64,000 nucleotides of DNA from Treponema parvum (lineage in GTDB: Bacteria; Spirochaetota; Spirochaetia; Treponematales; Treponemataceae): NCBI RefSeq assembly GCF_017893945.1, contig NZ_CP054257.1, positions 1,984,001-2,048,000 on the forward strand. The letters run 5' to 3'. The notes under the pieces are model-generated. The model ran no database searches. It was not told where the DNA came from and worked only from the letters and a program-made list of their open reading frames with translations. Shown piece after piece: positions 51,780 through 60,436 of this stretch (the stretch's first letter is position 1; every line of letters begins with the position of its first letter). The position numbers and the translations under genes were made by a program.

Positions 51780-54650
51780 TTATTTTAATACGGATTCTAC
51801 AAGCTTTTTAAAAGACGGATCTATTTTTGTGCCCTCTGTACGAATGTTGTCGGATATTCTGAAAAGTCCGTCGTCTTCGGCAATAATGACGGCATTATTT
51901 TTATCCGCGACATTGTCGTCTTTACTCTCAGAAAGGCTTTTATCCGCTTCTTCCGCCCCAGCTATTTCCGTGATCGGCGCATTTCCGCGTGCTGCAAAGG
52001 CCGTAAAAGAAAAATCAGGAACGAACGGCCGCGAAGCTGAACCCAAAATTTCTTCAAGAGGAAAGACTTCTTCTGCGGGCATATCAGCTTCTGAAACGGC
52101 CGAACCTCCGACAAGTGCAGTATCTTCAGAATCTATCGGGCGATCGCCGGTATAGGTATCGGGATCAGCGTAGGCGTCGGCAACAGTATCGGTAAAATCT
52201 GGCTCTTTCCGCGGCATTTCGTCGTCCAAATCATCAAAATCCGGAGACGATATTTGAAAATCGGAAACATCGCCTTCCGAAACGACACGGTTTTCTTTAG
52301 CGTCCGAATCAAATCCCGGTTTTTCGTCAAACTCTGATTTTTTATCTTCATTCTGTCCGGCCGCTTCGGGAGCCGAGGGCGTTGCGCCGGAGTCTGGGCG
52401 CATTTCCAAGGCGCTCGGGGCCGCGGTTTCCACCGTAGGTTCGGCTTCTTTGTGGTCGGAGGGCGCTGCTCCGGAAGGTCTGACATACGCGGCCTCCGAT
52501 TCCGCAGCTTTTACCGCTTCGGGCAATTTAACATCATTGGCAGCCTGAGCGGGAAGTTTTACCTCGTCGGCGTCTTTAAGTTCCTCTACCGGTTCCGCTT
52601 CAAAGACTTCCTCGCCGGCGGAAGGTTCGGTACCGGAAACGTCGGCGGCGGCAGCAAGATTTTCGCCGACCTCAGCAGCAGCGGCGAGTTCTTCCACCGG
52701 TTCCGCGTCAGAGATATCATCGGCAGCGACAAAGTCTTCGACTTCGGAGACGTCTTCGGCAGCGACAAGTTTCTCTTCGCCCGGAGCTTCTTCCGCAGCG
52801 ACAAGGTCTTCAATTTCGCCGGCCTCTGCGGAATCGCCGGCAACATCAAGGTCTTCATCATCGCCGCTTTCCTCAAGCTCTTCGACATCCTCAGCATCTT
52901 CGAGCACAGCGAGATCTTCGTCTTTTCCGATCTCGCCGGGAATCTGATTTTCAGTTTCCGCGACGCTCTCCGCCGGCTTAGGATCTCCCGCCAAAGCAGT
53001 AAAATTCTTCGCCTCGACGCCTGCGCCGTTTCCGCCGGCCGTTTCCGAAACACCCGTCCCCGACGCGCCCGCTCCCGGTACGGCAGCAGCCTGTATCTTT
53101 ATTGTGCCGCTGCCTAAAATTTCCTGCAGCATTTGTTTTATTTCGGCGGAATTTTGCAGAGCGTTATTTCTTTCTTCGGCGGCTATGGCTGCCCCCGAGC
53201 GTACATTAAGAGCCGCAAAGATTTCTTCCCAGCTTTTGTTAAGCAATTCGTCAACTTCTTTTCCGTATTTTTTTACACGGTAATGCCCTAAGCTCTTCCT
53301 TATACTTTTGGAAACCTCATCCTTGCGGTTTTCGATATTTTTTACTACGGCGCTCCAGTCAACGTCCATTTTTTTATTCAAATATTCGTTTACAACCGAA
53401 AACTGAAAACGCCTTATGCGGTTTTGGATTACAACCATGTCGTCGGGTTTGAGGCTGAGCAATAAAAAAACCGCAAGGAATAAAGAAATAAAAACACAAA
53501 CGAGTAAAAGTATTCGCACGGTCTGCGGCATAACAAAAATACTGTCGCGATAGACGCCGCTAATGACGGCGAAGGAAGATTTTTTGCTTGAAAGTAAAAC
53601 CCAATATCTTACGGCCCCCTTCGATTTGCCGGTCATTTTTCCATCGATATTTTTATTGCGGACGATTTCACTGCGGGAACCGCCATCAACGTCGTCGCCT
53701 TCATCGCCGGTTATGTTGTCGACGCTTTTACCGTTCGCGCTTTCGAAGTTTTCGCCGCCGGCGTTTTTATCGTTCGCCGTTTCGAAGCCGTCTCTCCCGC
53801 CGCTTTCTTCATACGAAACTATCCTTTCAGGGCCTTTTTCATTACCCTTCCACCGTTCCAAAATCTGCTTTTCAAAAAAATCACGCCCTGCTACCGGAAG
53901 TCCGAAAACATATCCGTATGACGCCGTGCCGTCGGCAAAATCCAAAAGAATCCCCGTTTCGCTCAGAGTAATAAGATTTAAGGCTGAAAGTTCACGATTA
54001 AAATCGGCCGAACTTAAATAAAAAACGGCGGTGCCGCGGTAAGCGGTATACACGTCGTAAAAAGGAAACGAAAAAATTACACGACGATTGGCGGCGTCCG
54101 GCGTGATTTTATATTTTTCAGCGCCGCCGTCAGCGACAACGCTTCCGTCGGCGACGGAAATTCTACTGAACGGAATTTCCTGAGTGCCGGAAGGAGCGCT
54201 TAAAGCGCCGTAGTTTTTATAAACGCGTAAATTTTCGGAATTTTGTAATAGATCGGCAGAATAAGTGCTGAAGTGGACGCTTCGACCGTTCGAATCGATT
54301 ATGCGTATTCCCGACAGCCCCGGAACGGAATTGAACAGAGCTCCGGTAATACGGCTTCTTTCGCGCACATCTTCGTCGGACGCACGCTGCGTCAAATATG
54401 AAGCTACCGGTTTTTCGGCCGTATATGCTTCAAGTTTGCCGAGCAAAGAATTTACATATAAGTCGTAGCCTGCGGCTATATCGTCAAGCTGGCGAGTAAT
54501 CCCTAAAACTTTTGCAGGCTGGTAAAAACGTGTTTCTATTGCGGAAAAAAGCCCTGAAAAGGCCGCAATCGCAAACGCGGCAAACAGAAAAACGGCTACC
54601 AACAGACTGACTGCATTTTTTTGACCAGAGGTAATTTTGTCATCCTCCAC
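51780..54650 (-). CDS. Two-TM sensor-like protein with long acidic cytoplasmic tail
   Basis: A 956-residue protein of unknown function. TM1 at about 14-35 (VSLLVAVFLFAAFAIAAFSG), a periplasmic domain (36-370) with Cache-like features (LFNSVPGLSGIRIIDSNGRS, VIFSFPFYDVYTAYRGTAVF) and a low-complexity insert, TM2 at about 375-398, a conserved-looking helical stretch (400-490, IRRFQFSVVNEYLNKKMDVDW), then about 450 residues of Glu/Asp/Ala-rich repeats (EDVSEVEDFVAADDISDAEP style). No kinase or MCP domain. It uses a GTG start with no Shine-Dalgarno. It may be a scaffold like the acidic TPR protein at 9335. Confidence 0.65.
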   Translation of the reverse strand: MEDDKITSGQKNAVSLLVAVFLFAAFAIAAFSGLFSAIETRFYQPAKVLGITRQLDDIAAGYDLYVNSLLGKLEAYTAEKPVASYLTQRASDEDVRERSRITGALFNSVPGLSGIRIIDSNGRSVHFSTYSADLLQNSENLRVYKNYGALSAPSGTQEIPFSRISVADGSVVADGGAEKYKITPDAANRRVIFSFPFYDVYTAYRGTAVFYLSSADFNRELSALNLITLSETGILLDFADGTASYGYVFGLPVAGRDFFEKQILERWKGNEKGPERIVSYEESGGRDGFETANDKNAGGENFESANGKSVDNITGDEGDDVDGGSRSEIVRNKNIDGKMTGKSKGAVRYWVLLSSKKSSFAVISGVYRDSIFVMPQTVRILLLVCVFISLFLAVFLLLSLKPDDMVVIQNRIRRFQFSVVNEYLNKKMDVDWSAVVKNIENRKDEVSKSIRKSLGHYRVKKYGKEVDELLNKSWEEIFAALNVRSGAAIAAEERNNALQNSAEIKQMLQEILGSGTIKIQAAAVPGAGASGTGVSETAGGNGAGVEAKNFTALAGDPKPAESVAETENQIPGEIGKDEDLAVLEDAEDVEELEESGDDEDLDVAGDSAEAGEIEDLVAAEEAPGEEKLVAAEDVSEVEDFVAADDISDAEPVEELAAAAEVGENLAAAADVSGTEPSAGEEVFEAEPVEELKDADEVKLPAQAANDVKLPEAVKAAESEAAYVRPSGAAPSDHKEAEPTVETAAPSALEMRPDSGATPSAPEAAGQNEDKKSEFDEKPGFDSDAKENRVVSEGDVSDFQISSPDFDDLDDEMPRKEPDFTDTVADAYADPDTYTGDRPIDSEDTALVGGSAVSEADMPAEEVFPLEEILGSASRPFVPDFSFTAFAARGNAPITEIAGAEEADKSLSESKDDNVADKNNAVIIAEDDGLFRISDNIRTEGTKIDPSFKKLVESVLK

Positions 54651-54851
54651 AATTTAAATTCTCGAAAAAAATCGCTAAAGGCGAGTTTTCAAGACGCCGC
54701 AAACGGCATTCCCGGGAATTGCGATTTTCCTGCATGCTGTTTTTTAAAGACGATTTTACTCTAACATTATCGGCGTAAAATGCTTATAAAAGCAGATTTA
54801 ATTATATAACAGGCGGATAATAATAGCAAAACTAAAGAAAACGAAAACCGC

Positions 54852-54880
54852 TTCATAAAAAAACGCCGATTAAATATACT
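54852..54880 (+). promoter_or_regulatory. hflX promoter (leaderless geometry)
   Basis: TTCATA (54852-54857), 17 bp, TATACT (54875-54880), 6 nt before GTG 54887. Confidence 0.5.
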
Positions 54881-54886
54881 GTAACG

Positions 54887-56002
54887 GTGATAGAAATTCG
54901 GCAGGAAGAAGAAAGAAAAACACAGTGCTTTTTGGTAGGAAGCGCAGGCGGCGATCTGAGCGAACTTGAAAGTCTTATTTCTACGCTGGAAATGAACATC
55001 GCAGGAAAGACCTCTCTCGTGCGGCCGAATCCTACGCCTGCGTACGGCATGGGCATAGGCAAGGTGCGGGAAATAATTCAGGCGGCGGAAGAAGCGGAAG
55101 CCGACTGCATAATTTTCGATTTTACGATCGACCCCACAAAACAGCGCAACTGGGAAAAACTTGCTAAAAAGCCCGTCTTCGACAGACAGGAAGTAATTCT
55201 AAGAATATTCGCCAAGCGGGCAGAGACAAGAGAAGCCTCTCTGCAAGTCGAACTCGCCCGCCTTGAATATTCTCTTCCAAGGCTCGCACATTCATACGGA
55301 GACCTGTCGCGCCAGCGAGGCGGCAATTACGGTTCCAAAGGAAGCGGAGAAACCCAGCTTGAACTGGATCAGCGCGGCGTCCGCTTAAAAATACGGCAGC
55401 TTAAAAAGGAACTTGAAAAAGTCGTTCAAAACCGCGACGTTCAGCGAAAAAGGCGGGAAAAATTTTCCATGCCTGTCTGCGCCCTTACGGGCTACACAAA
55501 CGCAGGCAAGTCAAGCCTTATGAACGCGCTCACCGGAGCCGGCGTGTTCGTTGAAAATAAACTTTTTGCGACGCTCGATCCGACAACAAGGCGCCTGGCA
55601 TTTAAAAACGGAAGCCACGTGCTCTTATCCGACACCGTAGGTTTTATAAGCAGTCTTCCGCACAGCCTGGTAAACGCTTTTAAATCTACATTGGAAGAAG
55701 CGGCAAGAGCGGATCTTTTGCTGCTCGTGCTTGACGCCTCCGACGAAAATATAAAAAACCAATACGATACGTGCATAAACGTGCTTGAAGAAATAGGCGC
55801 CGCAAAAAAACCGCGTATCGTCGCTCTCAATAAAATAGACTGTCTTGAAAACGAGGATTTAAAATTAAGCGCGTTAAAAATAAATTTTCCCGACGCCTCC
55901 TTTATAAGCGCCAAAACGGGACAGGGACTTGAAGATCTGCTTGAAACGATCCGTAACCGCATCGATATTCAGTTAATGCCGCCGTATACCGATCTAAAAT
56001 AA
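54887..56002 (+). CDS. hflX: GTPase HflX
   Basis: A ribosome-associated GTPase that splits stalled or stress-arrested ribosomes. The 371-residue product has the HflX N-terminal domain (RPNPTPAYGMGIGKVREI, CIIFDFTIDPTKQRNWEKL, DRQEVILRIFAKRA), the Gly-rich linker GNYGSKGSGETQLELD, and the G domain with GYTNAGKSSLMNAL, DTVGFISSLPHSLV and NKID. It uses a GTG start. The HD-domain gene begins 17 bp downstream but has its own -10 box. Confidence 0.95.
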   Translation: MIEIRQEEERKTQCFLVGSAGGDLSELESLISTLEMNIAGKTSLVRPNPTPAYGMGIGKVREIIQAAEEAEADCIIFDFTIDPTKQRNWEKLAKKPVFDRQEVILRIFAKRAETREASLQVELARLEYSLPRLAHSYGDLSRQRGGNYGSKGSGETQLELDQRGVRLKIRQLKKELEKVVQNRDVQRKRREKFSMPVCALTGYTNAGKSSLMNALTGAGVFVENKLFATLDPTTRRLAFKNGSHVLLSDTVGFISSLPHSLVNAFKSTLEEAARADLLLLVLDASDENIKNQYDTCINVLEEIGAAKKPRIVALNKIDCLENEDLKLSALKINFPDASFISAKTGQGLEDLLETIRNRIDIQLMPPYTDLK

Positions 56003-56007
56003 ATCTT

Positions 56008-56013
56008 TATAAT
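56008..56013 (+). promoter_or_regulatory. -10 box of the HD hydrolase gene (leaderless geometry)
   Basis: A perfect TATAAT 6 nt before ATG 56020, inside the short gap after hflX. The -35 region, inside hflX, is poor. Confidence 0.4.
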
Positions 56014-56019
56014 CAAACC

Positions 56020-56646
56020 ATGGAAAACAAAAATATTTTGGAAGTGTTTACCCCTTCCGAAGATGAAAGATTGAACCGGCAGCTTAAATTCAGCGTCGAA
56101 GCCGATAAAATGACAAAAATTCTGCGAAGGACGCTTTTGACCGACGGTTCCCGCCGTGAAAACGATGCGGAGCATTCGTGGCACATAGCGCTCATGTGCA
56201 TGCTTTTCAGCGAATATGCAATTGAAAAACCGGATGTCCCTCACTGCGTAAGTCTTTGCGTCGTCCACGATCTTGTTGAAATATACGCCGGCGACACATT
56301 TGCCTTTGACAAAGAAGGCTATAAAGATAAAAGCGAACGCGAAAAAAATGCGGCAAAAAAACTGTTCTCCATTCTTCCAGAAGATCAGGGGAAAAAATTT
56401 AGCGCAATGTGGCAGGAATTTGAAGCGATGGAAAGCGCCGATTCTAAATTTGCAAACTGCATGGACAGGCTGCAGCCGTTTTTGCACAACACCCTCACAG
56501 GCGGACACACTTGGATTCAGGCGTCCGCGTCAAAGGAAGACGTCGAACACAGGATGGCGCTCGTAAAGCAGTTTATGCCGCGCTTGTGGCCGTGGGTGCA
56601 AAAAAACATTGAAAAAGGCCTTAAAGAAGGATGGATCCGCGGATAA
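56020..56646 (+). CDS. HD-domain hydrolase (YfbR-like 5'-deoxynucleotidase)
   Basis: A 208-residue HD phosphohydrolase. Metal ligands: the first His with Arg in RRENDAEHSWHIALM, the HD pair in VVHDLVEIYAGD, and the distal Asp in NCMDRLQPFL. The order matches YfbR/YGK1-type enzymes acting on deoxynucleoside monophosphates. No Shine-Dalgarno; see the adjacent -10 box. Confidence 0.85.
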   Translation: MENKNILEVFTPSEDERLNRQLKFSVEADKMTKILRRTLLTDGSRRENDAEHSWHIALMCMLFSEYAIEKPDVPHCVSLCVVHDLVEIYAGDTFAFDKEGYKDKSEREKNAAKKLFSILPEDQGKKFSAMWQEFEAMESADSKFANCMDRLQPFLHNTLTGGHTWIQASASKEDVEHRMALVKQFMPRLWPWVQKNIEKGLKEGWIRG

Positions 56647-56777
56647 TTTAGCCGTAAGCCGAGGAACCTTGCAAACATGCGCGCCGAGCAAGTGCGCCAT
56701 GTCTGCGTACGGATGTGCAAAACGTGCGCCGCGCGTTTAAGCCTGACAACGATCCGTTTATAATATAAACTGTTAAT

Positions 56778-57251
56778 ATGCAGATTTCACTGAATAAAAT
56801 CTTAGCCCTAATATCCGTCGCAATAGCAGGTGCAATAATCATAATAACTGCGTTGAGCTTTGCCTCAGGCAAGGCTTCTCCCGGGCAAAACATGAGAAAG
56901 GCCGATCCTGCGCCCGAATCTGTAGCAAAAGAATACGCGGCCTTTACGGAACTGGGCAGGCTCCGTTCGTTTTCCAAACCCCAAAGCGGAAAAGACAGAG
57001 GAAGTCCCGTCATAATAACTCCGTGGATTTCTTACCCGGCCGGTGACAGAATTTTTTATGAAGAGCTCATCCAAAAGGCCAGAAAAATACGGTCGGTCAT
57101 AACAGATTATTTTTCAAAATACACAAAGGAAGAGCTTTTAGCTATGGGTGAAAAAGAAATAAAAACCGAACTTGAGCGCCGGATCAACGCGGAACTTGTG
57201 CTCGGAAAAATAAAAGCCGTTTATTTCAGCGAATATATCTTCTTGGATTAA
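56778..57251 (+). CDS. FliL-like flagellar basal-body-associated protein
   Basis: A 157-residue single-span protein. The helix at about 8-28 (ILALISVAIAGAIIIITAL) is followed by a periplasmic domain whose end matches FliL: SVITDYFSKYTKEELLAMGE, then ELERRINAELVLGKIKAVYF and SEYIFLD. FliL rings surround stator units of the flagellar motor. It lies away from the main flagellar operon, so it is probably a second FliL paralogue. Confidence 0.65.
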   Translation: MQISLNKILALISVAIAGAIIIITALSFASGKASPGQNMRKADPAPESVAKEYAAFTELGRLRSFSKPQSGKDRGSPVIITPWISYPAGDRIFYEELIQKARKIRSVITDYFSKYTKEELLAMGEKEIKTELERRINAELVLGKIKAVYFSEYIFLD

Positions 57252-57372
57252 CGCTTTTGCTCATGAGGCTGCGCGACTGATAATACGGTGCGGCATCGCC
57301 TTGCGGCATGATATTGCAACCTTATTATATTCTTGTGCGTCTAACTAATACGACGGAGGTAAAACTGTAAAT

Positions 57373-57726
57373 ATGCAAAACAGCGTAACATCGGCGGGAG
57401 CGCAGGTAGTGCTTGCCGTAATTCCCATCGTAGGAATAGTGATCGGAGGGATAATCATATTCTTTTATCTTTTATGGCATCATCATGAGATAAAGCTCCA
57501 GATCCGCACAGGCGGCTATAAACCGGCAAAATTCGACCTTAAAACATTTTCCCTGCTCGTAGGCCTTTTGCTCACGGGAACAGGTTTCGTGCTGACGCTT
57601 TTTTTTCTGCTTATGGCAGGGCTCGGCTACGCGCTCTTAGGAGGTGTAATCCCTCTCATGTTGGGACTGTGCATGCTTGTTTTCTACAAAGTGAATCCGG
57701 ATTTTAGAAACACTAATGCCGATTGA
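57373..57726 (+). CDS. Small membrane protein (DUF6249-like) preceding the sigma gene
   Basis: A 117-residue protein with three helices (VVLAVIPIVGIVIGGIIIFF, FSLLVGLLLTGTGFVLTLFF, ALLGGVIPLMLGLCMLVFY) and a basic WHHHEIKLQIRTGGYKP loop. It overlaps the ECF sigma gene by 11 bp and so is translationally coupled. GGAGGT lies 12 nt before the ATG. It may transmit an envelope signal to the sigma/anti-sigma pair. Confidence 0.7.
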   Translation: MQNSVTSAGAQVVLAVIPIVGIVIGGIIIFFYLLWHHHEIKLQIRTGGYKPAKFDLKTFSLLVGLLLTGTGFVLTLFFLLMAGLGYALLGGVIPLMLGLCMLVFYKVNPDFRNTNAD

Positions 57727-58300
57727 CAGCGCTGCGCGCATTAAAAATAAGCTTGCAATAAAACGTGACTATGCGCTCGCCAAGGCGGCTCTTAAAGGCG
57801 ACACAAAATCTTTTGCGGTGCTCATGAAACTTTATAAGCGCCGAATAGAAATACTCGGTATAAGCTTTTTTAAAAACACGGCCGACACCGAAGATTTCGT
57901 TCAGGAAGTCTTTTTGCGCGCTTACACAAAGCTTTCTTCATTTCAAGGCAAATCGCTCTTTTCAACTTGGCTCACAAGGATTGCGTACAATATGGCTGTA
58001 AATGCGGTAAACCGAAGAAAAGAATACATGCCCATAGCCGACGAAGACTCTCTCGTCGCGCCCGATCTTTCTCCGGAAGAACGTCAGATCCGTAAAACGT
58101 CGCTTGAAGCCGTGCGTCTTGCAATTAACGAGTTGCCCGAGCGCTTTGCCGTCTGCCTTGACATGTATTTTTTTTACGACATTCCGTATGCGGAGATCAG
58201 CGAAATCACAGGCTTCCCGGTCAACACTATAAAGTCTCATATTTTCAGGGCTAAGCAAATTTTGCGCGATAAATTGGAGGAAGCGCACTTTGACTTTTAA
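57716..58300 (+). CDS. ECF (sigma-24 type) RNA polymerase sigma factor
   Basis: A 194-residue alternative sigma factor for envelope-type stress responses. Region 2 reads FAVLMKLYKRRIEILGIS, DTEDFVQEVFLRAYTKLSSF and FSTWLTRIAYNMAVNAV; region 4 reads LNELPERFAVCLDMYFF-like, IPYAEISEITGFPVNTIKSH and FRAKQILRDKL (about 140-190). It corresponds in context to T. pallidum RpoE (TP0092). It sits between the small membrane protein and a putative anti-sigma factor. Confidence 0.93.
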   Translation: MPIDSAARIKNKLAIKRDYALAKAALKGDTKSFAVLMKLYKRRIEILGISFFKNTADTEDFVQEVFLRAYTKLSSFQGKSLFSTWLTRIAYNMAVNAVNRRKEYMPIADEDSLVAPDLSPEERQIRKTSLEAVRLAINELPERFAVCLDMYFFYDIPYAEISEITGFPVNTIKSHIFRAKQILRDKLEEAHFDF

Positions 58301-58316
58301 TATTATTGGAGGAATT

Positions 58317-58778
58317 ATGAAAAATTATAATAAAATCATGGATGATTTTCTTTTGCTCGACAAAAACGAAAGAATCCCCCTGCACCTTACTTTGCGGCTC
58401 TTATTCTGCAAAAAATGCCGCACGGAGATAAGACTTATGACTATGGCCGAAAAACTCATGCAGGGGCCGGTTAAAATACAAGTCCCGGTAACGGACGAGA
58501 GCATTGAAAAAGTCCTTAAACAGATAGATCCCGTATTTTCTGCGGAAAATATAGAAAAAAGTCCCATTTCGCTTTCACGATGGATCGCCGCAGGAATAGT
58601 GATGACGCTTTTAATGATCTGTTTCGGTATAATGACGAGAAGCGATTCATATAAAATGCTGGTGCTGCCTTTTTATTTACTGTTTGCGGGAATGATAACC
58701 GTATACTGCGCTTTTTTTGTGGGATGCAATATGGATTTTTTTGTAAAAAAAATCGAAACGCTGCGGGTTGCGGGATAA
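58317..58778 (+). CDS. Putative membrane anti-sigma factor
   Basis: A 153-residue protein. The cytoplasmic N-terminus reads YNKIMDDFLLLDKNERIPLH followed by LTLRLLFCKKCRTEI, similar to zinc anti-sigma domains but with H-x8-C-x2-C spacing instead of the usual H-x3-C-x2-C. Two helices follow (about 85-107, RWIAAGIVMTLLMICFGIM; 118-140). Position directly after the ECF gene supports the role. ATG 58317 has GGAGG upstream. Confidence 0.6.
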   Translation: MKNYNKIMDDFLLLDKNERIPLHLTLRLLFCKKCRTEIRLMTMAEKLMQGPVKIQVPVTDESIEKVLKQIDPVFSAENIEKSPISLSRWIAAGIVMTLLMICFGIMTRSDSYKMLVLPFYLLFAGMITVYCAFFVGCNMDFFVKKIETLRVAG

Positions 58779-58780
58779 TT

Positions 58781-59689
58781 TCATTTTAAAAGATTAAAGG
58801 GATTTACGGTTCTGCCGTTTTTAAAAACCGTAAAATGAAGGTGAGGCCCCGTGCTCAACCCGGTGTTTCCCACCCTTCCTATCACAGTTGCGGGAGAAAC
58901 GCCTTGCCCTTTTAAAACAAGGGTCGCGCTCAGATGCCCGTACAGCGTTTTATACCCTGAATGATGAGAAACAATGATATAGTTGCCGTAAACATTGTTG
59001 TAACCCACAAAGGAAACCACACCGCCTAAAGCTGCGTATACGGAAGTCCCGGCAGGGGCGCACATGTCGATTCCGCTGTGAAAAGAGCGCTTGCCTGTAA
59101 ACGGACTTAACCTCCATCCGTAAGCGGAAGAAATGTAATAGCGCCTGACAGGCCGCATAAACAGGTCGCCGTTGATTTCCTGCCGTGTTATGCGGTCAAG
59201 CTCCGCGTCCGGAATAAAAATAGTCTGCCCGTCTGAAAGAGACGAGCCTTCGGGAAGATTGTTTACCAAGGCGCATTTTTTAGCGTCCACCTTGTATTTT
59301 TCGGCTACGGATGCGACGGTTTCGCCGTTCCCCTTAGCTGAATACATGATGCCCGGCATGTTCGGAATTTTAAGATACTGTCCTATTTGGAGCAGCCTTG
59401 ATTGGCGTATGTTGTTCACGCTTATAATAGTGTCCTGAGTAATTCCGAATTTTTCGGCGATCGCTCCGATCATGTCGCCTTTATCAACGCGGTAAGACTG
59501 ATATGTAATAACATAATCCGAATTTTCTTCTTCCGCCGATGCTGTCGGCATTTCGGGAGTTTCAAGTCCGCCCAGTCCGGAATCGGCTTTGGAAAAACTC
59601 TTTACTTCAAGCACAACCGCGGCAAAAACCACCGCAGCGCAAAAGGATATAAGAGAACGGATCAATATTTTATATGTGTTAAGCCGCAT
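58781..59689 (-). CDS. LysM-M23 peptidoglycan endopeptidase
   Basis: A 302-residue periplasmic zinc peptidase. An N-terminal helix (IRSLISFCAAVVFAAVVLEV) is followed by two LysM motifs (about 65-110: YRVDKGDMIGAIAEKFGITQ; 120-165) and an M23 domain with FHSGIDMCAPAG (His, Asp ligands), YGNYIIVSHHSGYKTLYGHL and GPHLHFTVFKNGR. It should cleave peptide cross-links and may aid flagellar or septal remodelling. The ATG at 59689 is preferred over TTG 59710. Confidence 0.9.
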   Translation of the reverse strand: MRLNTYKILIRSLISFCAAVVFAAVVLEVKSFSKADSGLGGLETPEMPTASAEEENSDYVITYQSYRVDKGDMIGAIAEKFGITQDTIISVNNIRQSRLLQIGQYLKIPNMPGIMYSAKGNGETVASVAEKYKVDAKKCALVNNLPEGSSLSDGQTIFIPDAELDRITRQEINGDLFMRPVRRYYISSAYGWRLSPFTGKRSFHSGIDMCAPAGTSVYAALGGVVSFVGYNNVYGNYIIVSHHSGYKTLYGHLSATLVLKGQGVSPATVIGRVGNTGLSTGPHLHFTVFKNGRTVNPFNLLK

Positions 59690-59718
59690 ATTGTAAAAAA
59701 CTCCGAACAATGAGAATT

Positions 59719-60327
59719 TTATTTTACACCTAATTTCTTGTTTATGCCAAGTAAATAGGTCTCAAACGATTCCGAACGGCACGCAGAAGGTTTAAAGCCG
59801 CGCGCCGAAGTAAACACATCCTTCATGTACTTTAAAAATTTCTGCTGATCGCCGTTTTGAAAAATTTTTACGGCAAAGTTTCCTCCGGTTTTGAGCACGG
59901 TTTCGCCATACCAAAGCGCCATTTCCACAAGCCCTTCGGATCGTGCGGTATCTACAGTACGGTTTCCGGTAGTTAGAGGAGCGGCGTCGCAGACTACAAG
60001 GTCGTACGGTCCCAAACTCCTTATCCTTTCCCTTATATCGGAAGAATTCAGATCTCCTTGCAGAAATACAAGGTTTTCGCCTTTTACATCCTTTGCAAGA
60101 GGATTTAGATCGCAGGAAACGACCTTTCCGCTTCCTTCCAAACTGCGAAGCAAAAACACGGTCCAACTTCCGGGCGCAGAACCCAAGTCAAGCACCGTGT
60201 AACCCTTTTTTACCAAACCGAATTTCATATCCATTTCTTTTAATTTATAAACCGAACGCGCAGGATAACCCTCCGAAAACGCTTTGCGGGACCAAAAGTC
60301 TGGTTTTTCATATGAATTCGACGCCAT
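59719..60327 (-). CDS. rlmE: 23S rRNA 2'-O-ribose methyltransferase
   Basis: Methylates U2552 (E. coli numbering) in the 23S A-loop; also called FtsJ/RrmJ. The 202-residue product has the SAM motif VLDLGSAPGSWTVFLL at about residues 44-59, the K-D-K-E tetrad (Lys in SRKAF, Asp in VCDAAPLTTG, Lys in FAVKIFQNGD, Glu in SESFETYLLG) and normal length. Confidence 0.93.
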   Translation of the reverse strand: MASNSYEKPDFWSRKAFSEGYPARSVYKLKEMDMKFGLVKKGYTVLDLGSAPGSWTVFLLRSLEGSGKVVSCDLNPLAKDVKGENLVFLQGDLNSSDIRERIRSLGPYDLVVCDAAPLTTGNRTVDTARSEGLVEMALWYGETVLKTGGNFAVKIFQNGDQQKFLKYMKDVFTSARGFKPSACRSESFETYLLGINKKLGVK

Positions 60328-60378
60328 ACTTATAGTTTCGGCAAATTTTTAAAAAAAATCAGCGCCGAACCCATAATG

Positions 60379-60388
60379 CCCCCCCCCC
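60379..60388 (+). repeat. C10 tract beside the prenyl-synthase promoter
   Basis: Ten consecutive C, ending 12 bp before the -35 box at 60401. A slippage-prone tract at this position could change promoter strength. Confidence 0.8.
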
Positions 60389-60400
60389 TGCATTTAGCCT

Positions 60401-60429
60401 TTGTCTTTTCTTCCGCATTCCGCTATACT
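60401..60429 (+). promoter_or_regulatory. Prenyl-synthase promoter (leaderless geometry)
   Basis: TTGTCT (60401-60406), 17 bp, TATACT (60424-60429), then 7 nt to ATG 60437. Confidence 0.6.
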
Positions 60430-60436
60430 TTAAGAT

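Noticed and set aside
52133..53117. Long frames on both strands within the acidic tail gene.
   Set aside because: Same cause: biased codons of the Glu/Asp/Ala repeats keep other frames open.
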